Shown: in pieces, positions 1 to 5,895 of the stretch | How the letters are laid out: each line of letters starts with the position of its first letter | How positions within the stretch are numbered: position 1 is the stretch's first letter | NCBI GenBank assembly: GCA_964530165.1 | Contig: CAZGYE010000335.1 | Location: forward strand, 1-5,895 | Origin: CAZGYE01 sp964530165 | GTDB lineage: Bacteria; Planctomycetota; Planctomycetia; Planctomycetales; Planctomycetaceae | Length of the DNA: 5,895 bases | Reading direction: 5' to 3' | Position numbers and translations under genes: made by a program | Notes under the pieces: model-generated | Seen by the model: the letters and a program-made list of their open reading frames with translations, nothing else | Databases searched by the model: none | Told to the model about the DNA's origin: nothing

Positions 1-1
1 A

Positions 2-517
2 GCCAGCCAAATCATGCAAGCCGGCGCCGTCTGTGCGGCATTCGGCAAGCCGTTCTGGCTGCAGCAGGTGGGCACGGGAATCACGGCGGCGTTCTCGCTG
101 CATTTCGCGGCCGTGCTCTCGCAGGCCACCTGGCCGGCCGTCAATTGCCATCAACTGTACGATCATCCGCTGCTGGCCAAACCGATCCGTGTGACCGACG
201 GCACGACACCCATTCCCGACGCGCCTGGTTTGGGCCTCGAGGTCGACGAAGACGCGCTGGCTCGCTTTCGCTTGAAAAAGCCGTACGAGCACCAACCGAG
301 TCCGCCGCGGCTGATCGAAGTTTCCTGGCCCAACGGAGCGAAAACCTACTTCAGCACGGGCCGCCAGATGATGACCGATGGCCAAGAAGGCAATTTGCCG
401 GTCTGCATCCACGGGGTGAAGACCAGTTTGGTCCCGAACGACAGCTCGGCTCGATGGCGCGCGCTCCACTCCAAGGCCCTCAAGGCCCCGGTTCGCATCG
501 GCAAAGCCGGCGAATGA
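2..517 (+). CDS. Enolase-superfamily protein (mandelate racemase / muconate lactonizing type), C-terminal part
   Basis: Partial gene: the frame is open from the first bases of the window (A-S-Q-I-M-Q-A-G) and ends with TGA at 515-517, giving 171 residues; the true start lies off the left edge, so the internal ATG at 14 is not the start. The segment around PFWLQQVGTGITAAFSLHF, then WPAVNCHQLYDHPLL and the closing PDAPGLGLEVDEDAL match the last strands and helices of the MR/MLE barrel, where a small loop followed by a Pro-Asp-x-Pro-Gly-Leu-Gly capping segment is typical. Members abstract a proton alpha to a carboxylate, as sugar-acid dehydratases, racemases or cycloisomerases. The metal ligands and most catalytic residues are upstream of the window, so the reaction cannot be assigned. 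About 78 residues follow the barrel end (from roughly nt 281), rich in Trp, Pro and Gly; this is an unusual C-terminal extension. No signal peptide can be judged. It lies 49 bp upstream of the glycosidase on the same strand. Confidence 0.85.
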   Translation, partial: ASQIMQAGAVCAAFGKPFWLQQVGTGITAAFSLHFAAVLSQATWPAVNCHQLYDHPLLAKPIRVTDGTTPIPDAPGLGLEVDEDALARFRLKKPYEHQPSPPRLIEVSWPNGAKTYFSTGRQMMTDGQEGNLPVCIHGVKTSLVPNDSSARWRALHSKALKAPVRIGKAGE

Positions 518-534
518 TTCACAACCTGGTAGAA

Positions 535-540
535 AAGGAG
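535..540 (+). promoter_or_regulatory. Strong Shine-Dalgarno AAGGAG ahead of a mini-ORF
   Basis: AAGGAG at 535-540 is the best Shine-Dalgarno match I found at the gene starts. It is 9 nt from the ATG at 550, but 26 nt from the glycosidase ATG at 567, so its geometry fits the mini-ORF rather than the large gene. The glycosidase start has its own GGAG at 556-559, 7 nt upstream of 567. Confidence 0.5.
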
Positions 541-549
541 CCGTTTTCC

Positions 550-570
550 ATGGGTGGAGCAGAATTATGA
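550..570 (+). CDS. Six-codon ORF overlapping the glycosidase start (possible leader peptide)
   Basis: ATG at 550 reads M-G-G-A-E-L and stops with TGA at 568-570, overlapping the glycosidase ATG (567-569) in the ATGA arrangement typical of translational coupling. It has a well-spaced AAGGAG upstream. The six residues show no attenuator-like run of one amino acid, and I see no hairpin pair that would support attenuation. The simplest functional reading is ribosome loading by re-initiation onto the downstream gene; chance is also possible for an ORF this short. Confidence 0.3.
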   Translation: MGGAEL

Positions 571-3161
571 AGTCTTGCACTGTTGCGCTGTTCTCCGAGC
601 CAAAGTGGGCCGGTACCGACAGAATCACCTCTTCTCGGGTCGAGACTTCTGGGAAACGCGTCATCCAGCTCGTTGCTCTTGCGTACGTGTTGCCTCTGAT
701 TCTCTGTGCCGATCCTGCCATCGGCGCAGAAGCAAGTCGAAACCGGCTGCACGTGATCGAGCTTGATCAGCGAGTGCTGCATGCCGAGGACGGTTTGATC
801 TTGGGGAACGGCGACTTGTCGGTAAGCGTGTACCAGTCGGCCGACCGTATTATTTGGCGGTTTGGGAAGGGGGATGTGTGGGATCGCCGATTGGATCTGA
901 GCGACGATCCTCGCCCGGCACACATCGATGAGATTGCTCATGGCATCAAAGTGGAAGGCTGGAAATGCGGCCCTTACGGGGGAGGCACGGTAGAAGCCAT
1001 TCGCGGCACGAAGGACCCCGCACGCATGCGGGAGCTTTGTCAGGGGTCACCGCCCAGCTACAAACACAGGCCCTATCCGTGTCCCAAGCCGGTCGGCGAA
1101 CTGGCCATGCAACTGCCGCCCGATCTGATGGGCCTCCGGATTCACCAACGCCTTGTGATCGAGGAAGCCACGCTTTCCATCACCTGCCGGTGGCCTTGCG
1201 GCGTGGAGGTCGAGGTGGAGTGTTTCATTCCGCCGTCACCGAACGTTTTGGTCGTTCGCTGGAAAGTGAAGAATTGGAACGACGGCACGCGGTTGGGGCA
1301 GAAGCCGCCAGTGTGGTTTTCGCTTTATCGCTGGAATGATCCGACGATTTCAGAATTTGCTGCGCGGTTTTTCGGCGACTGCCGGCACGGCGCGTTTCAA
1401 ACGTACGCCAGCCCGAAGGTAACACCGCTGCCTGCACCCACCGTGCGGAGTGACGGCGGTTTGCAGTTCGTTGAGCAGTCTTTTGTCCCGGATCCGCTTT
1501 TCGCAGATGGGTTTCGGTATCTGATGGTTCCCTTCGCGAGAGATGTCCGTATCGAGCCCGTCGACATGGCCGCCACGGCTGAGGCGCGTTTGCATCTGCT
1601 TCCACGGTCCGAGGCAGCGCAAGGTAAATTGGTGGTGGCCGTGCCGACCAGCAGCGACGAGGACGGGCCGCTCGGACAGGCACACCGCATCCAGACGCTT
1701 CTTGCAGATCATCCAGACGACGTGATCGAGCAATGGGGGGATCAGACGCGCCGGAAGGCCGCGGAATTCTGGGCGAAATCGCGCGTGCGCATTGCGGATC
1801 CGCTGTTCGAAAACCTCTGGTATGAAACGTTGCATGCCCGACGCTGCGCCTACCGCCGGGGGACAGTTCCGCCGGGCCTCTTTCTGCCGAGTACCGTGCA
1901 AGATTACTCACATTGGCACGGCGACTATCACCTGAATTACAACTTCCAGCAGCCTTTCTGGGGCGATTACACCGCGAACCACATCGAGCTGGGCGACGCC
2001 TATTTTAATGGGGTCAAGTTCATGCTGCCGATCGGCAGAAAGATTGCGAGGGACTATTACAATTGCCGAGGCGTTTTCATCCAGCTCTCAGCCTATCCCA
2101 TTCAGGCCCAGGACGATCCACTGGGGGTCGCGCCCATGGGACGCATGGCCTACATGACCGGCTGGACGATGAACCAGTACTGGTGGCGGTACCTCTACAC
2201 CATGGACAAAGCGTGGCTTCGCTCTGACGGATACCCCGTGATTCGCGATTGTGCGTTGTTTTATACCGACTTCCTGAAGAAAGGCGATGACGGACTGTTC
2301 CACGCCTTTCCTTCCAATCAGGGCGAGGACGGCTTCAGCGGCGATCCGAAGGACTACACAGATCGGGCCCAGGTTATGCGGCACATGCGGTACTGCCTGC
2401 GTGCTGCAATCCTCGCCAGCGAAGTCCTTCAGGTTGACGAGACCCTGCGCGGGCAGTGGCGTGAGCGTCTGGACCACTGCGCCGGCGACGATGGCAGACC
2501 GCCCGCTAAGCTGGATGGATTGGCAAAGCACTGCGACGAGATCAATCCGCCGGAATTCAGTGTCGGTCGTCCTTACCGACCGCAGCCGGAAAGTTACGGC
2601 GGGCAGCCTTGGCCGGCCCCCACAGACGGACTGCGTACTTGGTACTTCGGGCAGTACCCTGTGGCGGCGATGGGCAGACTGCGAAACGGAGATTTCATCG
2701 CAGATCGAGACATGCCGGTCTTTCGGGACTTGATCCGACGTTGGCGACATCCGAACGGGTTGCTTTGGGCGATGGCCGTTGCCAATTACGGACACGCGGG
2801 CGCCTGGACCGAAACCTTGGGCGTGATCGCACCGCTTCAAGAGATGATGCTCCAAAGCTGGGACGGCGCTTTGCGCGTCTTCCCGGCGTGGCCTAAGAGT
2901 CTGGACGCCAGCTTCGAAAACCTGAGGGCGGAACGGGCGTTCCTGGTGAGTGCTGCGTGGTCGAAAGGGCAAATCACGACGCTGGAAATCGTCAGTGAAG
3001 TCGGAAGTCCGTGTACGATCTACTTGCCCTGGCCGTCCGGATTGGCTGTCACCAGTCGCCAGGGCGACAAGGTTGCAGTGACCCTCGACAGTGCCGGCCG
3101 AGCCACTTTTCAGACGGCCGTTGGGGGCAGGTACACTCTGCGGCGCCCGGATTTGCAGTGA
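567..3161 (+). CDS. Exported GH95-like glycosidase, divergent active site
   Basis: 864 residues. ATG 567 is chosen because it has GGAG 7 nt upstream and no ATG, GTG or TTG follows in frame until inside the hydrophobic segment. Residues 1-31 form an unusually long polar n-region, about 32-47 are hydrophobic (VIQLVALAYVLPLILC), and signal cleavage is plausible after AIGA54; there is no good lipobox at C47. The GH95/GH65-type N-terminal beta-sandwich begins with LGNGDL (79-84) and FGKGDVWDRR. The (alpha/alpha)6 barrel starts around LFENLWYET (413-421). WHGDYHLNYNF carries N457 and N459, spaced like the paired catalytic-site Asn of GH95 alpha-L-fucosidase. GYPVIRDCALFYTDFL and FPSNQGEDGF follow; E587 falls where GH95 has the SPEN general acid. 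EMMLQSWDG (759-767), FPAWP and a beta-sandwich tail (TLEIVSEVGSPCTIYLPWP) match the GH95 C-terminus. The canonical QIDGNFG and HRHxSHL motifs are absent. Likely a periplasmic or secreted exo-glycosidase acting on fucose- or galactose-like sugars; substrate uncertain. Relation to DUF5703-type proteins is an alternative. It is followed by a sulfatase 58 bp downstream. Confidence 0.75.
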   Translation: MKSCTVALFSEPKWAGTDRITSSRVETSGKRVIQLVALAYVLPLILCADPAIGAEASRNRLHVIELDQRVLHAEDGLILGNGDLSVSVYQSADRIIWRFGKGDVWDRRLDLSDDPRPAHIDEIAHGIKVEGWKCGPYGGGTVEAIRGTKDPARMRELCQGSPPSYKHRPYPCPKPVGELAMQLPPDLMGLRIHQRLVIEEATLSITCRWPCGVEVEVECFIPPSPNVLVVRWKVKNWNDGTRLGQKPPVWFSLYRWNDPTISEFAARFFGDCRHGAFQTYASPKVTPLPAPTVRSDGGLQFVEQSFVPDPLFADGFRYLMVPFARDVRIEPVDMAATAEARLHLLPRSEAAQGKLVVAVPTSSDEDGPLGQAHRIQTLLADHPDDVIEQWGDQTRRKAAEFWAKSRVRIADPLFENLWYETLHARRCAYRRGTVPPGLFLPSTVQDYSHWHGDYHLNYNFQQPFWGDYTANHIELGDAYFNGVKFMLPIGRKIARDYYNCRGVFIQLSAYPIQAQDDPLGVAPMGRMAYMTGWTMNQYWWRYLYTMDKAWLRSDGYPVIRDCALFYTDFLKKGDDGLFHAFPSNQGEDGFSGDPKDYTDRAQVMRHMRYCLRAAILASEVLQVDETLRGQWRERLDHCAGDDGRPPAKLDGLAKHCDEINPPEFSVGRPYRPQPESYGGQPWPAPTDGLRTWYFGQYPVAAMGRLRNGDFIADRDMPVFRDLIRRWRHPNGLLWAMAVANYGHAGAWTETLGVIAPLQEMMLQSWDGALRVFPAWPKSLDASFENLRAERAFLVSAAWSKGQITTLEIVSEVGSPCTIYLPWPSGLAVTSRQGDKVAVTLDSAGRATFQTAVGGRYTLRRPDLQ

Positions 3162-3206
3162 CGACCTCATTCTGTGAGTCTTCCCCACAAGACGCAAAAC
3201 AAGCAC

Positions 3207-3210
3207 GGAG
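3207..3210 (+). promoter_or_regulatory. Ribosome binding site of the sulfatase
   Basis: GGAG at 3207-3210 lies 9 nt before the ATG at 3220 and decides that start. The 58 bp gap to the preceding stop holds no visible terminator hairpin or convincing promoter, which favours co-transcription. Confidence 0.55.
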
Positions 3211-3219
3211 AAACAAACC

Positions 3220-4662
3220 ATGACGCCATTCTCTCGCTCGGCGAGTTGCCTGTCTGCGCTGGCGCTGACGCTTCTGGTCGCAGGGCCGACGCTTGTCGCC
3301 GCCGAGCGTCCGAACATCGTTTTCGTCTACACCGACGACCAGGCGCCAACGGCGGTCGGATTTGTCGGGAACGAAGATCTGAAAACACCCCACATGGACC
3401 GGCTGTTTCGCGAAGGGGCCTATTTGGCGAACTCGTTTGTCACCACGCCGGTGTGCAGTCCCGCGCGGGCCACTCTGATGACCAGCCGCTATGGAACCGA
3501 GCTGGGGATCCTCGACTGGATCAATCCCCGAACAGAGCCGACATTGGGGCTCGATCCGCAAACCGTGACCTGGCCGGAACTGTTGAGCGAAGCGGGCTAC
3601 ACCAACGGCCTGGTCGGGAAATGGCATCTCGGTACGGAAGACCGGTTTCACCCCACGCGGACCGGTTTCGATTATTTCATGGGTTTTCGCGGCGGAGGCA
3701 CCACGCCGAACAATCCGGTCCTCGAGATCGACGGCCAGAACCGCCGGTTTGAAGGTTTCACGGCCGATATTCTGACCGATCACGCCCTCGACTTCATTCG
3801 CCGGAATCAAAAAGGTCCGTTCTTGTTGTGTTTACACTTTCGCGCCCCGCATGCCAGGTGGCTGCCGGTCCGTGACGAAGACTGGGCGCCCTATGAGCAC
3901 CTCGATCCGACGATTCCCAATCCCGATTTTCCGAAGCTCGACGTGGCGAAGATCAAGCGCATGACTCGCGAGTATTATGCCAGCGTCTCCAGCGTCGACC
4001 GCAATCTGGGCCGGTTGCTCGACGAGCTCGACAAACTGAAACTGACGGACAACACGCTGGTCATCTTCACCAGCGATCACGGTTACAACCTCGGACACAA
4101 CGGCGTGTGGTACAAAGGAAACGCCCAATGGCAGCTCACCGAGCTGCCGCCGCAAAAATGGCCCCACATTCCACCCAAACAACGTCCCAACCTGTTTGAC
4201 CAGTCGCTGCGAGTGCCGACGGCCGTTCGCTGGCCGGCTGCGATCAAGCCGGGAACCGTGATCACCGAGACCGTCAGCAGTCTCGATTGGTATCCGACGC
4301 TGCTTGCCGTCGCCGGTGTCGAGCTGCCCGCGGGTCTCCTCATCCGGGGCCACAGCTTCTTGCCACTGTTGCGAGGCGAAAAGGTCGATTGGAACAACGA
4401 TCTCTACGCCGAGTACAGTATGAAACACGGGGCGCAAACCCACATGCGGGCTTACCGCACGACGAAATGGAAGCTCATGCAAGATTTTAACAACGAAGGT
4501 CGCGCTGAGCTGTACAACCTGGAGAACGACCCCGCGGAAACTACGAACTTGATCGACTCAGAGGACCCCGAGGCACAGCGGGTCAAACAACTGCTCAGTG
4601 CGAAGATCCTCGAGAAGATGCGCGAGATCAACGACCCTGTTCTTAAAGATGACTTGCGGTGA
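3220..4662 (+). CDS. Secreted family S1 (formylglycine) sulfatase
   Basis: 480 residues, a usual length for the family. A Sec signal peptide spans residues 1-28 (hydrophobic LSALALTLLVAG, cleavage likely VAA28|E29), so the enzyme acts in the periplasm or outside the cell. Hallmarks in order: RPNIVFVYTDDQ with metal-binding D39 and D40; VCSPARATLMTSRYG, the formylglycine signature C79-S-P-A-R83; GKWHLG (133-138) with K134 and H136; HFRAPH with H211; FTSDHGYNLGHNG with the metal ligand D286, H287 and H293; and K299 in the following WYKG. The C-terminal subdomain includes YRTTKWKLM (412-420) and ELYNLENDPAETTNL (430-444), a standard S1 ending. All core catalytic positions appear intact. It hydrolyses a sulfate ester, most likely on a sulfated carbohydrate given the neighbouring glycosidase, and needs a formylglycine-generating enzyme or anSME encoded elsewhere; the Cys-x-Pro-x-Arg motif would suit either. 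The SulfAtlas subfamily, and thus the exact substrate, cannot be told by eye. Confidence 0.95.
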   Translation: MTPFSRSASCLSALALTLLVAGPTLVAAERPNIVFVYTDDQAPTAVGFVGNEDLKTPHMDRLFREGAYLANSFVTTPVCSPARATLMTSRYGTELGILDWINPRTEPTLGLDPQTVTWPELLSEAGYTNGLVGKWHLGTEDRFHPTRTGFDYFMGFRGGGTTPNNPVLEIDGQNRRFEGFTADILTDHALDFIRRNQKGPFLLCLHFRAPHARWLPVRDEDWAPYEHLDPTIPNPDFPKLDVAKIKRMTREYYASVSSVDRNLGRLLDELDKLKLTDNTLVIFTSDHGYNLGHNGVWYKGNAQWQLTELPPQKWPHIPPKQRPNLFDQSLRVPTAVRWPAAIKPGTVITETVSSLDWYPTLLAVAGVELPAGLLIRGHSFLPLLRGEKVDWNNDLYAEYSMKHGAQTHMRAYRTTKWKLMQDFNNEGRAELYNLENDPAETTNLIDSEDPEAQRVKQLLSAKILEKMREINDPVLKDDLR

Positions 4663-4691
4663 TCCAAGTTTTGGTTTTGACGGGGTGAATC

Positions 4692-5150
4692 ATGGATCGC
4701 TTGAAGTTCGCGTGGTTCGGCATGCTTTGTTGGAGCTGCGTCACGATCGGCTCCGCTGCCGACACGATTGTCATTGTGGACGGGGGCCAGGCGCGCTTCG
4801 GTCGTGCTGCCTCGAAACGCGGCCGAGCAAACGAAGCAGGCGGCCGACCTGTTGGTAGAGTACGTCCGCCGGTCATCCGGCGCGAAACTCTCAATTCGAC
4901 CGGAGTCGGAACAGGCCGCGACCCGACGGGGTAGCCCACACCAGACGGTTGCGGTCAGGCCCGGCCGTTACGCCGCCGTTGCGTTCATCCTCGTTCCCCA
5001 GGCTCCCAAGGGAAACGCCACCGTTTCCGTGCAAGTGACGCCGCTTGACGAACAGGGGCAAAACCTGCCCTCCCTGGCGAGCACGGTTCGCGCAACAGCC
5101 TGTGACGGGAGGCCGATTGCGGTCGCCGGCGAAATCCCCTCCTCAATTAA
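4692..5150 (+). pseudogene. Remnant of an exported DUF4838-like protein, internally deleted and frameshifted
   Basis: ATG 4692, 29 bp after the sulfatase and preceded by a G-rich GGGGTGA, opens a clear Sec signal peptide (MDRLKFAWFGMLCWSCVTIG, cleavage near GSA22). TIVIVDGG then begins a domain resembling the N-terminal alpha-glucuronidase-like module of DUF4838 proteins. Between about 4782 and 4800 the homologous reading moves to another frame: VVLPRNAAEQTKQAADLLVE and YVRRSSGAKLSI continue only in the frame 4768-5205. One extra G in the run 4782-4786 would explain it. After SEQAA (about 4920) the text abruptly becomes QTVAVRPGRYAAVAF, then SVQVTPLDEQGQNL and CDGRPIAVAGEIPSS, which reads like the C-terminal carbohydrate-binding-like beta-sandwich of such proteins. 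Most of the central part seems missing; relatives are, from memory, several hundred residues long. Similarity fades near 5140-5150, where IS-derived sequence starts, and the open frame runs on meaninglessly to TGA 5203-5205. Family assignment is moderate; broken state is well supported. Confidence 0.65.
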
Positions 5151-5895
5151 CACTACAGCGCATCTTGTTTGCGTGGAGGTGGTCTACAGGAGCGCAGGTT
5201 GTTGAGATCGATCCCGAGTTGTTCCAGGTTGTTCATGGTTGTTTTGGTATGGCAACGCCGAGCGGTGGCGATGCGTGCTTGATGGTATTGGATCACTTCC
5301 AGGGTGTGCTGCAGGCGGTCGCGGCGTGCGGTGTTCGGCAGGGGGAGAGACTCGATTAGCGCGTTGGTGGCTCGGTGGATCTGGTACAGCGTGATCTCCG
5401 GATTTTTCCCCCCGCAGACGATTCGCCTGCCGCGACAGAAACGGGCGGCTCACTTGAGTCCGAAACAAATGCCGACACAACGATTGATCGTTTCGCACCT
5501 CCCAGACCATTGGCCCGTTCCCCGTGTCTTTGATGAGGAAACAGACCCACGGCTGATCGCGGACATGACGCGAATACCGACACACATGTTCCGCCGTGCT
5601 CGCCGGCCGCGACGGATTGTCGCCCGGATCGAACGACCAGCACGCCAGATTCCGCGGAATCTCCATCACAAACCGTTGGCCACGTTCGAGCAGCCCGTTC
5701 AGAAATCGCGGCTTCTCCGAGTATCAGATGTCGGCCGTGATCCAGTCGAACGTCAGCCCGTTGCGCGAGGCCCGGTCGAGTTGTTCCAGCGCGATGTCGT
5801 ATTTCGGCCGGTAGACGACCTCCTCGGGAATGCCGGCCTTTCATCGTGCCGCTCGTCATGTGTACGCGTCTTGTCGGTTCCGGCGCTCATTTCCT
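5140..5895 (-). mobile_element. IS701/IS4-like insertion sequence remnant, one end only
   Basis: The transposase-coding end of an insertion sequence occupies the right of the window; its other end lies beyond 5895. The boundary with gene 4 is placed at about 5140-5156 because the DUF4838-like reading fades there while the transposase stop (TAG, complement of 5153-5155) sits at the same place. The likely terminal sequence, read outward from the element, contains CTGTAGTGTTAATTGAGG (complement of 5141-5158). Without the other end neither the inverted repeats nor a target-site duplication can be confirmed. Confidence 0.7.
5153..5895 (-). pseudogene. Decayed DDE transposase (IS701-like), C-terminal part
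   Basis: Read from the right edge on the minus strand. From about 5838 down, one frame gives AGIPEEVVYRPKYDIALEQL, then NGLTFDWITADI, a TGA at 5724-5726, and YSEKPRFLNGLLERGQRF and VMEIPRNLACWSFDPGD down to VWEVRN (ending at 5490). TFDWxTxD is the second-aspartate region of IS701/IS4-type DDE transposases. After a short stretch (RHLFRTQVSRPFLSRQANRL) the frame changes at the runs 5403-5413 and continues as KNPEITLYQIHRATNALIES and LEVIQYHQARIATARRCHTK to the TAG at 5153-5155. Upstream, text matching the preceding region (GTDKTRTHDERHDE) is in a different frame, consistent with one base lost in the run at 5839-5841. About 70-80 residues, including the catalytic glutamate region, appear missing between VWEVR and RHLF. 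The element therefore cannot make active transposase. The N-terminal half is outside the window. The family name is by recognition of motifs, not a search. Confidence 0.8.

Noticed and set aside
145..570. 141-codon plus-strand frame overlapping the enolase-superfamily gene
   Set aside because: Runs in another frame through conserved enolase-superfamily coding sequence and is Arg-rich with no motif. Only its last six codons, from the well-spaced ATG at 550, were kept as a possible leader.
695..710. Lipoprotein signal at C47 of the glycosidase
   Set aside because: The residues before the Cys are L-I-L, lacking the small residue at -1 of a lipobox; signal peptidase I cleavage after AIGA54 fits better.
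3162..3219. Possible terminator or promoter between glycosidase and sulfatase
   Set aside because: No stem-loop with a following T run and no convincing -35/-10 pair; only the GGAG ribosome binding site stands out.
2088..3317. 409-codon open frame on the minus strand across the end of the glycosidase and start of the sulfatase
   Set aside because: It lies antisense to two well-supported genes, has no recognisable motif, and its amino acid make-up (Arg, Pro, Ser, Val rich) is that of a GC-rich shadow frame.
3049..3810. 253-codon minus-strand open frame opposite the sulfatase
   Set aside because: Antisense to the conserved sulfatase core, without family resemblance or ribosome binding site; a coding-strand shadow.
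5196..5258. Repeated GTTGTT units that look like a short tandem repeat
   Set aside because: On the minus strand they encode Asn-Asn and similar in the conserved transposase tail (MNNLEQLGIDLNNL); spacing is irregular, so coding content explains them.

Overview
The window looks like a piece of a Planctomycetes-type chromosome (Pirellulales-like). This is inferred from the high GC content, a secreted formylglycine-type S1 sulfatase, a GH95-like secreted glycosidase, a DUF4838-type secreted protein and an IS701-like transposase whose C-terminus is of a style I associate with that phylum. No rRNA, tRNA or CRISPR is visible, so the taxonomy rests only on protein family content.

Layout on the + strand: (1) the C-terminal 171 codons of an enolase-superfamily (mandelate racemase / muconate lactonizing) protein, cut by the left edge, stop at 515-517. 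(2) After 49 bp, an intact 864-codon exported glycosidase of the GH95-like (alpha/alpha)6 type, 567-3161. (3) After 58 bp, an intact exported family S1 sulfatase, 3220-4662, with the C-S-P-A-R formylglycine motif. (4) After 29 bp, the wreck of a fourth exported-protein gene, about 4692-5150. Its signal peptide and DUF4838-like N-terminus are joined, by a frameshift and a large inferred internal deletion, to what looks like the C-terminal accessory domain. (5) From about 5140 to the right edge, minus strand, a decayed IS701/IS4-like DDE transposase remnant with at least two frameshifts, an in-frame TGA and an apparent internal deletion. Its end abuts the truncated gene 4.

The co-directional genes with short gaps and no visible terminator look like one transcription unit. 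Inferred job: a periplasmic or extracellular glycosidase and a sulfatase stripping a sulfated polysaccharide (a fucose- or galactose-containing one would suit GH95), with the enolase-superfamily protein possibly handling a released sugar acid. The substrate is not provable from this sequence.

The points most worth a second look are the departure of the GH95-like protein from the canonical active-site motifs, a six-codon ORF with a strong Shine-Dalgarno that overlaps the glycosidase start as ATGA, a long C-terminal extension on the enolase-superfamily protein, and the anatomy of the decayed right end.
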